Shown: positions 54,802 through 63,072 of the stretch, one piece after another
How positions within the stretch are numbered: position 1 is the first letter of the stretch
Layout: the number at the start of each line of letters is the position of its first letter
Source: CAWIJJ01 sp963836405
Lineage (GTDB): Bacteria > Acidobacteriota > Terriglobia > Bryobacterales > Bryobacteraceae
Assembly: GCA_963836405.1 (NCBI GenBank)
Contig: CAWIJL010000009.1
Coordinates: 310,001 to 374,000, forward strand
Direction: 5' to 3'
DNA length: 64,000 nt
The notes under the pieces: generated by a model
The model's input: only the letters and a program-made list of their open reading frames with translations
The model's database searches: none
What the model was told of the DNA's origin: nothing
Position numbers and translations under genes: made by a program

Positions 54802-55326
54802 ATGTCTTCGAAGCTGGCTTGCCTCCTTGTTTGGGCGATTGCTGCTGCGAGCGCCGCCCCTCCTCCGGGCATTGTCTCTGCCGCGGGAGCCTTCAAAATC
54901 AACGGCCGGGCCGTTCCAGCGGCTGGCGCCGCATCGGTCCCGGTGACTCTCGGGGACGAGATAGCCAGCACCGCGGTGCCGGTCGTCATTCGCTTTGACG
55001 AGTACCAGGCGGTGATTACGGTGGATCCGCAGTCAGTGGTGCAGAGCGGCGAACTCGACGGCGTGCCGTTTGTGCGGCTGGTTTCCGGATCGCTTCAATA
55101 CAACATCACGCCGGGGTCGAAGCTGGTGATCTTCAAAGCCCAGAAAGCCGTGAAGACGGGCGTTCGGGGCGCAGTCTCGATCGCTGGGCACGGGCGGACG
55201 GTGGCGATCGCCGGAGTTGGGGGCGGCGCGGCGGCCGGCGTGACCACGGTAGCTCTTGTGAAGCGCAGCAAGACCTGCCCGGACGGGACACCGAAAGATC
55301 ACGACTGCGGCAAGAGCGGCAAGTAA
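54802..55326 (+). CDS. Secreted FecR-like domain protein
   Basis: A 174-residue exported protein. Signal peptide to about residue 18 (LACLLVWAIAAASAAPP), then a compact beta-rich domain of FecR type: FKINGRAVPAAGAASVPVTLGDEIAST, VVIRFDEYQAVITVDPQSVV and FVRLVSGSLQYNI. A Gly/Ala helix (GVGGGAAAGVTTVALV) and a short tail with two cysteines (TCPDGTPKDHDCGKSG) end the protein. FecR-like periplasmic proteins are frequent at exopolysaccharide loci of Acidobacteria. Upstream it has the GTAATACG and CTTAGTA motifs also found before the NusG-like gene. It is convergent with the O-antigen ligase gene, 0 bases apart. Confidence 0.78.
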   Translation: MSSKLACLLVWAIAAASAAPPPGIVSAAGAFKINGRAVPAAGAASVPVTLGDEIASTAVPVVIRFDEYQAVITVDPQSVVQSGELDGVPFVRLVSGSLQYNITPGSKLVIFKAQKAVKTGVRGAVSIAGHGRTVAIAGVGGGAAAGVTTVALVKRSKTCPDGTPKDHDCGKSGK

Positions 55327-56703
55327 CTAACGCGGGCCGGGATTCCAGACCTCGACACGCTCATCGCGCGGCTTCATCGACATCCCCACTCCGCAGATCC
55401 ATGCGAGCAGCATGGCATTGGCGGGAATGTACAAGTTGAAATCCACCATGCTGTGCAGGCCGATGGCGGCGATTGACCCGATGCAGGCTATGGCCAGGAA
55501 GCGCACGCGCGGCTCGGCGCCGGGCGAGGCCGCGCGCCAGACGTGACGGACGATGCCGCCCATGAGCACGGCCACGATAACGAAGCCGGCGACGCCGAGT
55601 TCGATCAGGAACTGAAGGTAGTCGTTATGAACGCGGTCGTCGCTGACCATAGGCACGGTGACCTTATGGCGCAGGAAGGCCGATTCATAGCCGCCGAGGC
55701 CGCAGCCGAAGACGGGGAAGTCGCGGAGCACCGCGAGGCTCTCTTTCCATAGCGTTACGCGGCCTTCGGCGGTGAGCTCATTGCCGGTCTCGGCGAAGCG
55801 GGCGATGAGGGCATCGGACGGCAGGAACAGGAAGCCGCCGGCGAGGACGGCGGCCAGGACCAGGGCGGCGACGGCCGAGCGCCCTCCCTTGCCTCTCCAG
55901 GCCACGATGCCCATGACCAGGATGGCGAAGAGCGGGGCGATGAAGCCGGCGCGCGAGAGCGACGAGAGCCCGCCGACCAGGATCAAGGCAGCGGCGGCGA
56001 AGCCGACGCACATGGCGATGGCCGGGCGCACGGGGAACTCGCGGCGCGTATCGAGCCCTCGCCAGAGCGCGACGGGAAAGGCGAGGGCGAAGGGCAGGAC
56101 CATCTCGAGCAGTCCCGCGTAATGGTCGCGGTTCGAGTAGGTACCGGACGCGGTCTGGCCGCCGATGGCCTGGGCGATGCCGAGGACGGACTCGAGGACC
56201 GCGACGATGACGAGCGGCAGGACGGCGAACCAGCGGCCGTCACGCGTCTCGGCCGATACCTGGTAGACCAGGAGGAACACGAGCGAGTAACAGCAGCAGA
56301 GCAGCAGGTGGTTCATGCCGGCGGACGGCAGCACATTCAACGGCGCAGCCCACTGGTGGACGCCGACGGCATCGAGGCCGCGGAGCAGCTCCTCGCGAGC
56401 GGGCGAGATCACGGCCAGCACGAAGCGCGGCAGCGGGATCAACTGCAAGGCCGCCCAGGCGGGCAGCAGGCACGCGCACCACAGGACCACGCGCGGGACG
56501 GGGACGAAGCGGCGGCGGTTGACCAGCCACCAGACAAAGCCTACGAGGCCCGCGGCGAAGAGGAAGACTTTGCGGTCAAAGCCGACGACACCGCCGTACT
56601 CGAAGACGGCGTAAGCCCAGACGAGCGAGAGCGCCACGAGGGTGACGGCGCGGTTCAAAGTTCCCACGATGCGCCTCGTGGACCTGGATTTCCGGCGCGC
56701 CAC
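55327..56703 (-). CDS. O-antigen ligase/polymerase (Wzy/WaaL family)
   Basis: A 458-residue integral membrane protein with 11-12 helices (for example LVALSLVWAYAVFEYGGV, FVWWLVNRRR loop, MNHLLLCCCYSLVFLLVY). The family's large periplasmic loop is recognised in RDHYAGLLEMVLPFALAFP, and the motif RVHNDYLQFLIELGVAGF carries the conserved His/Asn/Glu residues of Wzy_C proteins. It would polymerise repeat units of the exopolysaccharide made by this locus. The start is GTG 56703, divergent from the TPR gene by only 15 bases. The C-terminus ends in WNPGPR. Confidence 0.88.
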   Translation of the reverse strand: MARRKSRSTRRIVGTLNRAVTLVALSLVWAYAVFEYGGVVGFDRKVFLFAAGLVGFVWWLVNRRRFVPVPRVVLWCACLLPAWAALQLIPLPRFVLAVISPAREELLRGLDAVGVHQWAAPLNVLPSAGMNHLLLCCCYSLVFLLVYQVSAETRDGRWFAVLPLVIVAVLESVLGIAQAIGGQTASGTYSNRDHYAGLLEMVLPFALAFPVALWRGLDTRREFPVRPAIAMCVGFAAAALILVGGLSSLSRAGFIAPLFAILVMGIVAWRGKGGRSAVAALVLAAVLAGGFLFLPSDALIARFAETGNELTAEGRVTLWKESLAVLRDFPVFGCGLGGYESAFLRHKVTVPMVSDDRVHNDYLQFLIELGVAGFVIVAVLMGGIVRHVWRAASPGAEPRVRFLAIACIGSIAAIGLHSMVDFNLYIPANAMLLAWICGVGMSMKPRDERVEVWNPGPR

Positions 56704-56718
56704 GCGCCATAATCTGCG

Positions 56719-57928
56719 TTGGCCTTCTCGCGCGCATCGGCGGCGGCGGTTGCCGCATTATCCGGCATTCTGGTCGTATTCTCCGGTTCGGGCCTGCTGC
56801 TGGAGACAGCCTATCGTAGCAACTCCCAAGCGGAAGCGGCACTGTGCCGGTTGCATATTTGCGCAAGCGACCGGTTGATCGAGAGCGTAGCGGCGGCGCG
56901 GCTCGACCCTGCTCCGGAGGCGGCGGCGCGGGCAGTGGCAGCGGCGCTCGAAGCACTGCGGCGCGATGCGGCGTTCGCGAACCGCTGGAGCGATGCGGCG
57001 GAGGCGCTGGCCACGGCGGGACAGCGCGCGCGGGCGGCGGCGGCTTTCCGGCGCGCGGTGGCACTGGCGCCGAACTCGCCGCCGGTACTGATGCAGGCGG
57101 CTAACTTCTTCTTCCGTAGCGGCGAGGCGGCGGCGGCGCTGCCGCTTACCGCGCATATCCTCCGCCTGGTGCGCAATTACGACGCGCTGATCTTCTACAC
57201 TTACTCGCGATGCGGCGCGCCGCTCGAGGAAGTGCTGCGGGCCGGCATGCCGGAGAAGGCGGAGGCGGGCCGCGGGTTGCTGGCCTCCATGCTGGCGGCG
57301 GCACCGGCGGCCGAGCTTGCCACGGTGTGGACGTGGCTGCGCGCGCGGCGTTACGACGATACTAAGACAGCGTCACGCTATGTGGACGCGTTGCTTACGC
57401 GGCGGCTCTACAGCGAGGCGGCAGCGTTACAGGCGAGTTACTCCGGCGCAGCGGCGGACGGTAACCTGATCTACAACGGCAGCTTCGAGGCTGCGTTTCA
57501 AGGCTCGCGGCTCGACTGGACGGCATCGCGCGAGGTGCGGGACTCTTCGGTAAGCCGCGGCGGCAACTGGTCCATGCGGCTAAGCTTCGACGGGGCCGAG
57601 AACGTGGACTATCATGGCGTATCGCAGATAGCGGTGGTACCAGCCGGGCCAGTACCGTTTCCGCGCGTGGGTAAAAAGCAACGGACTAAGCACGGACCGT
57701 GGGGTGTTCTTCCACATCTTCGATGCGGAAGCGCCCGGCAAACTGGACAATCGCACTCCTGAAGTTACAGCGGCGCCGGAGTGGACACCACTCGAAGTTA
57801 TGTTGACTATTCCATCGGGTACGCACCTGGTGAAGATAGAAGCGCGGCGCGAACCTTCGTGGAAGTTCGACAACAAGATTTCGGGCACTGTGTGGCTGGA
57901 TTCGGTCTCGCTCACACCGGTCTTGTAG
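56719..57928 (+). CDS. Exported TPR protein with C-terminal carbohydrate-binding-like domain (one frameshift)
   Basis: About 402 residues from TTG 56719. A signal or membrane helix (AVAALSGILVVFSGSGLLL) is followed by TPR-like helices (residues 50-240: ALEALRRDAAFANRWSDAAEAL, ARAAAAFRRAVALAPNSP). A beta-sandwich domain resembling carbohydrate-binding modules then opens with NLIYNGSFEAAFQGSRLDW. The frame changes near 57645 (one extra base in CCGGGCC) and continues YRFRAWVKSNGLSTDRGVFF to VWLDSVSLTPVL. Both parts of the sandwich fit together, so the indel is probably a read error. Such proteins accompany Wzy-type genes in acidobacterial EPS loci, perhaps helping chain assembly. Confidence 0.75.
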
Positions 57929-58082
57929 GAATCGTCCTACAAAGCGGCATACAGAGCGTGACAAAAATAGCCGTTCGGCCAAAATATTAGTACCAGTTGT
58001 TTCGGACAATGATATCTTAAACTTAGCGGTAATACGGCTGTCCGACATAGGGCCTTAGTACTCCGACGTAATACGAATCTCC

Positions 58083-58111
58083 TTGACGTGTATCAAACCA
58101 TCCAGTATTCT
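58083..58111 (+). promoter_or_regulatory. Sigma-70-type promoter of the NusG-like/EPS operon
   Basis: TTGACG at 58083-58088, a 17-base spacer and TATTCT at 58106-58111. Expected start near 58118, leaving a leader of about 93 bases. Upstream are a 7-bp inverted repeat TCGGACA (58002-58008) / TGTCCGA (58039-58045) and two GTAATACG boxes (58029-58036, 58068-58075), plausible operators. Confidence 0.6.
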
Positions 58112-58117
58112 CAGGTT

Positions 58118-58210
58118 TCTCTTCCCGGTGACCACCTTAGGTGGCCGCAAACCAAGACAAAAAGGCAGACTGGGACTTTAGGGGGCGAAGCCTGCCCATA
58201 CAGAACAGCC
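58118..58210 (+). promoter_or_regulatory. Structured 5' leader of the NusG-like gene
   Basis: Contains a tight hairpin CCACC-TTA-GGTGG and a second stem, GGCAG pairing with CTGCC, enclosing GGC-GAA-GCC. Several bases (CGCAAACC, GGGAC, GAAGCC) recall the c-di-GMP-I riboswitch, but the order and spacing do not fit its consensus. A regulatory role is possible but unproven. Confidence 0.3.
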
Positions 58211-58753
58211 ATGAGTGCGTTACCCGCACAATTGCTCTATCGCGCGCCCGAGTTCGGCTGGTATGCCGTGACGGTCCGGCGCAATTTCGAGCGAGTGGCG
58301 TCCGGGCTACTCGAATCGAAAGGCTACGAGCAGTATGTTCCGTTCGTCCGCTGCCGCCGCCGCTGGTCCGACAGGACTAAGGAACTGGAAGCCCCGTTAT
58401 TCCCGGGCTACGTATTCTGCCGCTTCGATCCGGAGCACAAGGTACCGATCCTGGAGTGCACCGGAGTGGCGGGGATCGTCGGATTCGGGAACCGTCCGGC
58501 GACGATCGACGAAGAAGAGATCCGTAATATCCAAACCATGCTGGCGGCGTGCCTCCACGTGGAGCCTTATCCATTCCTGCACAGCGGACAGAAGATCCGC
58601 GTGGAACACGGGCCACTCGCGGGAGTAGAGGGCGTGATCGTGACGGTGAAGAACGGTTTCCGGCTGGTGGCGTCGGTGACGATGCTGCAACGATCGGTTT
58701 CCGTCGAGATCGACCGCGAGTGGGTTACCCCGATACCGAACACCGCCCGATAG
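58211..58753 (+). CDS. NusG-like transcription antiterminator (RfaH/UpxY type)
   Basis: A 180-residue protein. NGN domain: FGWYAVTVRRNFERVASGLLESKGYEQYVPF and the family hallmark LFPGYVFCRFD. KOW domain: GQKIRVEHGPLAGVEGVIV. The rest, including RWSDRTKELEAP and IVGFGNRP, matches the specialised NusG paralogues that lead polysaccharide operons and prevent premature termination of long transcripts. ATG 58211 lies about 95 bases after a strong promoter. It heads the RHH-Wza-Wzc group. No clear ops element was found. Confidence 0.92.
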   Translation: MSALPAQLLYRAPEFGWYAVTVRRNFERVASGLLESKGYEQYVPFVRCRRRWSDRTKELEAPLFPGYVFCRFDPEHKVPILECTGVAGIVGFGNRPATIDEEEIRNIQTMLAACLHVEPYPFLHSGQKIRVEHGPLAGVEGVIVTVKNGFRLVASVTMLQRSVSVEIDREWVTPIPNTAR

Positions 58754-58766
58754 AGGCGGTCTCCTC

Positions 58767-59036
58767 ATGCAAGACACACTCCGCAAGAAGCGCACGATCA
58801 GCCTCCGCCTTTCCGAAGGCGAGTTCGAGGCATTAAAAGCACTGCACAGCGCGCACGGCGCGCGAAACATCTCGGAATTCATCCGGGCCACGATGCACCG
58901 CGTGATTTCCGAGGCCGCACACGAGACCGATTCCCTGGAGGTACGAGTCCAGGAGATGGACGGGAAGCTGAGCGTCCTGGACGGCGAAGTGGCGCGGTTG
59001 ACACGGCTTTTGGAGAACCGGCATGAGCCTCAATAA
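58767..59036 (+). CDS. Ribbon-helix-helix protein with C-terminal coiled coil
   Basis: An 89-residue protein. Residues 8-48 have the RHH layout: strand RTISLRLSEGEFEAL, then two helices ending NISEFIRATMHRVI. Residues 55-85 form a coiled coil (LEVRVQEMDGKLSVLDGEVARL). It begins 13 bases after the NusG-like gene and overlaps the next gene by 14 bases. RHH proteins bind DNA as dimers, so it may autoregulate the EPS operon. The coiled coil would strengthen dimerisation or bind a partner. Confidence 0.8.
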   Translation: MQDTLRKKRTISLRLSEGEFEALKALHSAHGARNISEFIRATMHRVISEAAHETDSLEVRVQEMDGKLSVLDGEVARLTRLLENRHEPQ

Positions 59037-59968
59037 GATTGTTCTGGCGCTGGCACTGGCACCGCTGTGCCTGCTGGGGCGCGGCGAAGAGCAGGCGGCG
59101 CCGGCGTACGTGCTGGGCCCGGACGATCAAGTAGTGATCCGGGTGGTGGACATCGACGAAGTGCCGGACAAGCCGTTCCGGATCGACACACGGGGCAACG
59201 TGAACCTGCCGGTAGTGGGGCGGGTGCGGGCGGGCGGCCTGACGGTGGAGCAACTGGAGGCGACGCTCGGGGAGAAGTTCGGGGCGGTGCTCCAGCATCC
59301 GACGGTGACGGTATATCGTGAGCGAGTTCCGGAGCCAGCCGGTCTCGGTGCTGGGGAGCGTGCGAACGCCGGGGGTGCACCAGATCCGCGGGCGGAAGAC
59401 GCTGTTCGAAGTGCTGTCCCTGGCCGGGGGATTGAACCCGGATGCGGGGAGCTCGATCAAGATCACGCGGCGGAAGGAGGCGGGTCCGCTGCCGCTGCCG
59501 GGGACGAAGGACGATGCCAGCGGGGAGTTCCAGGTGGCCGAGGTGGCGGTGAAGTCGGTGATGGAGGCGCGGAACCCGCAGGAGAACATCGAAGTGCTGC
59601 CGAACGACGTGGTGTCGGTACCGCGGGCGGACCTGGTGTACGTGATCGGGGCGGTGAAGAAGGCGGGCGGCTTCGTGCTGAGCGAGAAGGAGAAGATCTC
59701 GGTGCTGCAGGCGCTCTCGATGGCGGAAGGGCTGGACAAGTCGGCGGCCTCGAAGGAGGCGCGGATTCTGCGGCCGGTGGGGGATTCGGAGACCCGGCTG
59801 GAGATTCCGGTGAATTTGAAGGAGATCATGACCGGGAAGTCCGGGGATGTCTCGCTGCTGGCGAACGACATTTTGTTTGTGCCGGTGAACGGTCCGAAGA
59901 ACGCGTTTACGCGGGGGCTGGAGGCGGCGATCCAGATCGGGACCGGGGTGGCGATCTACCGGCGGTAG
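59023..59968 (+). CDS. Polysaccharide export protein, Wza-like (one frameshift)
   Basis: About 315 residues from ATG 59023. Signal peptide (KIVLALALAPLCLLG), then the Poly_export domain YVLGPDDQVVIRVVDIDEVP, NLPVVGRVRAGGLTVEQLE. The frame changes near 59320 and continues with SEFRSQPVSVLGSVRTPGVHQ, an SLBB domain, and a second SLBB with YVIGAVKKAGGFVLSEKEKISVLQAL. No lipobox Cys is obvious. It forms the periplasmic/outer-membrane channel for the exopolysaccharide. The shift is one base in a TATATCGTG context, so sequencing error is plausible. Overlaps the RHH gene by 14 bases. Confidence 0.85.
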
Positions 59969-60233
59969 GTGTCCGGAAATGGGATTAGGTTCGTTTGGAA
60001 AATACGAGATACGGGCGTGAGGGGTGGGGGATGTTGGCGGGAACAAAGAGGGTCCCTGACGGCCGCGGCTCTGTAACGGGTGTTCGGAAGTGGGATTAGG
60101 TTCGTTTGGAAAATACGAGTTGTGCGGGCGAGCGGGGTGTTCGGATTTGGGATTAGGTTCGTTTGGAAAATGCGAGATACGGGCGCGAGCGGCGTGTTCG
60201 GAGTCAGGATCAGGTTCGTTTGGCATTTTCATG
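59968..60233. repeat. Four imperfect repeats of about 58 bp between wza-like and wzc-like genes
   Basis: Units at about 59968-60026, 60078-60136, 60137-60193 and 60194-60233 share the core GGATTAGGTTCGTTTGG, usually preceded by GTGTTCGGA and followed by AAAATACGAG. The first two are separated by 51 unrelated bases; the last is degenerate. Read on the minus strand the units encode FPNEPNP-type peptides, which resemble NEPN-rich extragenic repeats found in other bacterial genomes. No other gene is seen in the 391 bases between 59969 and 60359. Confidence 0.8.
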
Positions 60234-60359
60234 AAATCTCGAATGGCGCGGGCAAAAGGAGCGCAAGACGCCGCGGGGGAGATTGTAACACGGGGGCGCA
60301 AGCGGATTTGGAGTAAGTGGTTGTTTGTCAACGAGTTGACCTTTGTGAACGGATAACTG

Positions 60360-62708
60360 ATGAGCAGCGATTCGGACGGACAGTCGCGGGAACTGGCGCC
60401 GGTAGGATATACGGAAGCGCCGGGGCGGTACGGGCGGGAGTATGTGGACGATGCGGCGCCCGGGGGGCTGCTGGAGTATTGGAACATCCTGCGGCGGCGC
60501 AAGGGCGCGGTGCTGCTGTTCGCGTTCGCGGGGGTGCTGCTGGCGGTGCTGGTGACGCTGCCGCAGACGCCGGTGTACCAGGCGCGGGCGTCACTGGAGA
60601 TCCAGGCGATGAACCAGGACTTCCTGAACATGAAGCAGCTCAACCCGGTTTCGGAAGCGACGGACTACTTTTCGAACGATATCCAGACGCATATCAAGCT
60701 GCTGCAAAGCGAAACGCTGCTGGAGCGGGTGGCGGCGAAGATCAAGAAGGAGCAGACGCAGGAGCTGGCGCTGCCGACGGGCCGGTTGAATTCGTGGCGG
60801 CGGGCGCTGCGGCTGCCGGAACCGAAGCCGGCGGATGCGCGGGAAGAGGCGCTCGGGTTCGCGCAGGGAAGTTTGAAACTGCGGGCGGCGGGGCAGACGC
60901 GGGTGGTAGAGATCCTGTGCGACTCGACGGATCCGCGCCTGGCGGCGGAATTCGCCAACACGCTGGGGAACGAGTATATCGACCAGAGCATGGAAGCGCG
61001 CTGGGAGATGAACCAGCGGACGAGCGCATGGCTGGCGCGGCAACTGGACGATATGAGGATCAAACTGGAGCGGTCAGAGGATCAGCTTCAGCGATACGCG
61101 CGGCTGACCGGGCTGCTGTTCACGGGGGACAAGGACAAGCAGAACGTGAGCGAGGAGAAGCTGCGGCAGTTACAGGAGGAGCTATCGCGGGCGCAGGCGG
61201 ACCGGATCGCCAAGCAGTCGCGGTACGAGATGGCGCAGAGCGCGGCGCCGGAGACGCTGCCGGACGTGCTGAACGACAATTCGCTGCGGGAGTACCAAGC
61301 GAAGGTGACGGACCTGCGCCGGCAGGAAGCGGAGCTGGGGGCGACGTACAAGCCGGGCTACGACAAGGTGGAGAAGGTGAAGGCGCAGATCACGGCGCTC
61401 GAGACCGCGCTGGTGCGGGAGCGGAAGGCGATCATCGAGCGGATCCGGAACGACTACGAGCAGGCGCAACGGCGGGAGACGCTGCTGGCGGCGAGTTACA
61501 CGACGCAGGCGAAGCTGGTGACGGCGGAATCCGAGAAGTCGATCCAGTACAACATATTGAAGCGGGAAGTGGAGACGACGCGGCAGCTCTATGAAGGGAT
61601 GCTGCAACGGGTGAAGGAAGCGGCGATTGCGTCGGCGATGCGGGCGAGCAACGTGCGGATTGTGGACATGGCGACGGCGCCGAAGCTCCCATACAAGCCG
61701 CGGCTGAGCATGAACGGCATGCTGGGGCTGCTGGCGGGGATGTTTCTGGGGGTGGCGTTCGTGGTGATGCGGGAGCGGGCGGACCGGACGATCCAGGCGC
61801 CGGGGGACACGCAGTTTTACCTGAACCTGCCGGAACTGGGAGTGGTGCCGGAGGCGAATTCGCACACGCGCCGCATCATTTACCGCAGCCGGAAGGCGAA
61901 GGCGCTGGCGGCCGAGACGGAGCCGCAGCCGGCGGGGAGCGGGGTATTGACGCTGCGCACGGGGGCGGCGGCGACGGAGCGGGTGGAGCTGATCACGCAC
62001 CAGCGCAAGCGGAGCATGGCGGCGGAATCGTTCCGGGTGGTGCTGACCTCGATCCTATTTTCGGGCGAGAACGGCGGGCGGCCGCGGGTGCTGGTGCTGA
62101 CGAGCGCGGGGCCGACCGAGGGCAAGACGACGGTGGCGAGCAACCTGGCGATCGCGCTGGCGGAGATCCGGCGGAAGGTGCTGGTGATCGACGCGGACAT
62201 GCGGAAGCCGCGAATGCACCACATTTTCGACGTGAACAACGAGCGGGGATTGAGCACGATTTTGCAGGAGCGGACGCTGACGGACGAGGCGATGCAGGGC
62301 ATGGTGCAGGAGACGTCGATTCCGAACCTGTACGTGCTGCCGACGGGGCCGACGGCGGCGACGGGGCTGCTGTACTCGCCGGTGCTGGGGCAGTTGCTGA
62401 AGCGGTGCAAGAAAGAGTTCGACATGGTCCTGATCGACACGCCGCCGATGTTACAGATGCCGGACGCGCGGGTGGTGGGGCGGGAAGCGGACGCGGTGGT
62501 GATGGTGGTCCGGGCCGGCCAGACGACGCGGGACGCGGCGCTTGCGGCGCGGGAGCGGCTGACGGAAGACGGTACGCGGATGCTGGGGACGATTCTGAAC
62601 GACTGGAATCCGAAGGAGTCGCCGAACGGGTATTACGGGTACTCGAATGGGTATGGGTATTACCGGGGATATGGGGAGCATTACTATGCGGCGAGGAAGG
62701 CGGAGTAA
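60360..62708 (+). CDS. Wzc-type polysaccharide co-polymerase and tyrosine autokinase
   Basis: A 782-residue protein. N-terminal Wzz domain with a first helix (AVLLFAFAGVLLAVLVTLP) and a long coiled-coil periplasmic part (170-430). The second membrane helix (about 455-475, NGMLGLLAGMFLGVAFVVM) precedes a BY-kinase domain: Walker A' GPTEGKTTVASNLAIAL, Walker A-type VLVIDADMRKPRMH and Walker B DMVLIDTPPML. It ends in a tyrosine cluster (YYGYSNGYGYYRGYGEHYY) that would be autophosphorylated to control chain length. Codon use is extremely GC-biased (GCG, GTG, CGG), giving long shadow frames. Its stop overlaps a start-like ATG (TAATG). Confidence 0.93.
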   Translation: MSSDSDGQSRELAPVGYTEAPGRYGREYVDDAAPGGLLEYWNILRRRKGAVLLFAFAGVLLAVLVTLPQTPVYQARASLEIQAMNQDFLNMKQLNPVSEATDYFSNDIQTHIKLLQSETLLERVAAKIKKEQTQELALPTGRLNSWRRALRLPEPKPADAREEALGFAQGSLKLRAAGQTRVVEILCDSTDPRLAAEFANTLGNEYIDQSMEARWEMNQRTSAWLARQLDDMRIKLERSEDQLQRYARLTGLLFTGDKDKQNVSEEKLRQLQEELSRAQADRIAKQSRYEMAQSAAPETLPDVLNDNSLREYQAKVTDLRRQEAELGATYKPGYDKVEKVKAQITALETALVRERKAIIERIRNDYEQAQRRETLLAASYTTQAKLVTAESEKSIQYNILKREVETTRQLYEGMLQRVKEAAIASAMRASNVRIVDMATAPKLPYKPRLSMNGMLGLLAGMFLGVAFVVMRERADRTIQAPGDTQFYLNLPELGVVPEANSHTRRIIYRSRKAKALAAETEPQPAGSGVLTLRTGAAATERVELITHQRKRSMAAESFRVVLTSILFSGENGGRPRVLVLTSAGPTEGKTTVASNLAIALAEIRRKVLVIDADMRKPRMHHIFDVNNERGLSTILQERTLTDEAMQGMVQETSIPNLYVLPTGPTAATGLLYSPVLGQLLKRCKKEFDMVLIDTPPMLQMPDARVVGREADAVVMVVRAGQTTRDAALAARERLTEDGTRMLGTILNDWNPKESPNGYYGYSNGYGYYRGYGEHYYAARKAE

Positions 62709-63072
62709 TGTCTACCCTCAGAGTCTCGGCAAGCCGAACTGAAGGCGAGGGCTCTAATGCAACTCCACTACTCGTCTGTAATCGGCTGTGAAATGGAGGC
62801 GGATTCGGCTTGGGCGCAATTTCCGGTGCGGTGCCGGGCATTGCCGCTGGAGTCCGCCCTAGACAGGACTTATAAGCCGGGAAGAAGTCTCAGCCATCTC
62901 GGAATTGAGGGTGCCGCACTGCTGGTTCGGAGAGCGATCACTTCAAACGGACCAGGTCAGACGCGTGCATAGTCCCGGCCCCAAGCAACAGTTCGGGGAT
63001 TGTGACACAAACAGTTCACAACAACTCTGCCGTATTTATGACAGCTCACCACTGAGGGCCTCTGAGACCTCG
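62709..63072. other. Region between wzc and wzx without a convincing gene
   Basis: Several short frames exist (for example 62757-62972, and a 27-residue frame that starts in the wzc stop), but none has recognisable domains or a good ribosome-binding site. GC content falls compared with wzc. The wzx frame itself is open from TTG 62905, so its true start could lie in this stretch. Confidence 0.4.

Noticed and set aside
58023..58036. ops-like element (AGCGGTAATACGG)
   Set aside because: Only partly like GGCGGTAGCGTG, and it lies upstream of the predicted promoter, so it would not be transcribed.
58118..58210. c-di-GMP-I riboswitch before the NusG-like gene
   Set aside because: Isolated segments are similar, but the order and distances of the conserved GCAAACC and GGGACGCAAAGCC elements are wrong. 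Kept only as an unclassified leader.
59968..60233. CRISPR array
   Set aside because: Units are long and adjacent with imperfect copies and no regular unique spacers; no cas genes nearby.
60317..61594. 425-codon frame overlapping the wzc-like gene
   Set aside because: Gly/Ala/Arg-rich shadow of the GC-biased wzc sequence; no recognisable motif.
62757..62972. 71-codon gene between wzc and wzx
   Set aside because: No ribosome-binding site, no domain, and it overlaps other equally weak frames.
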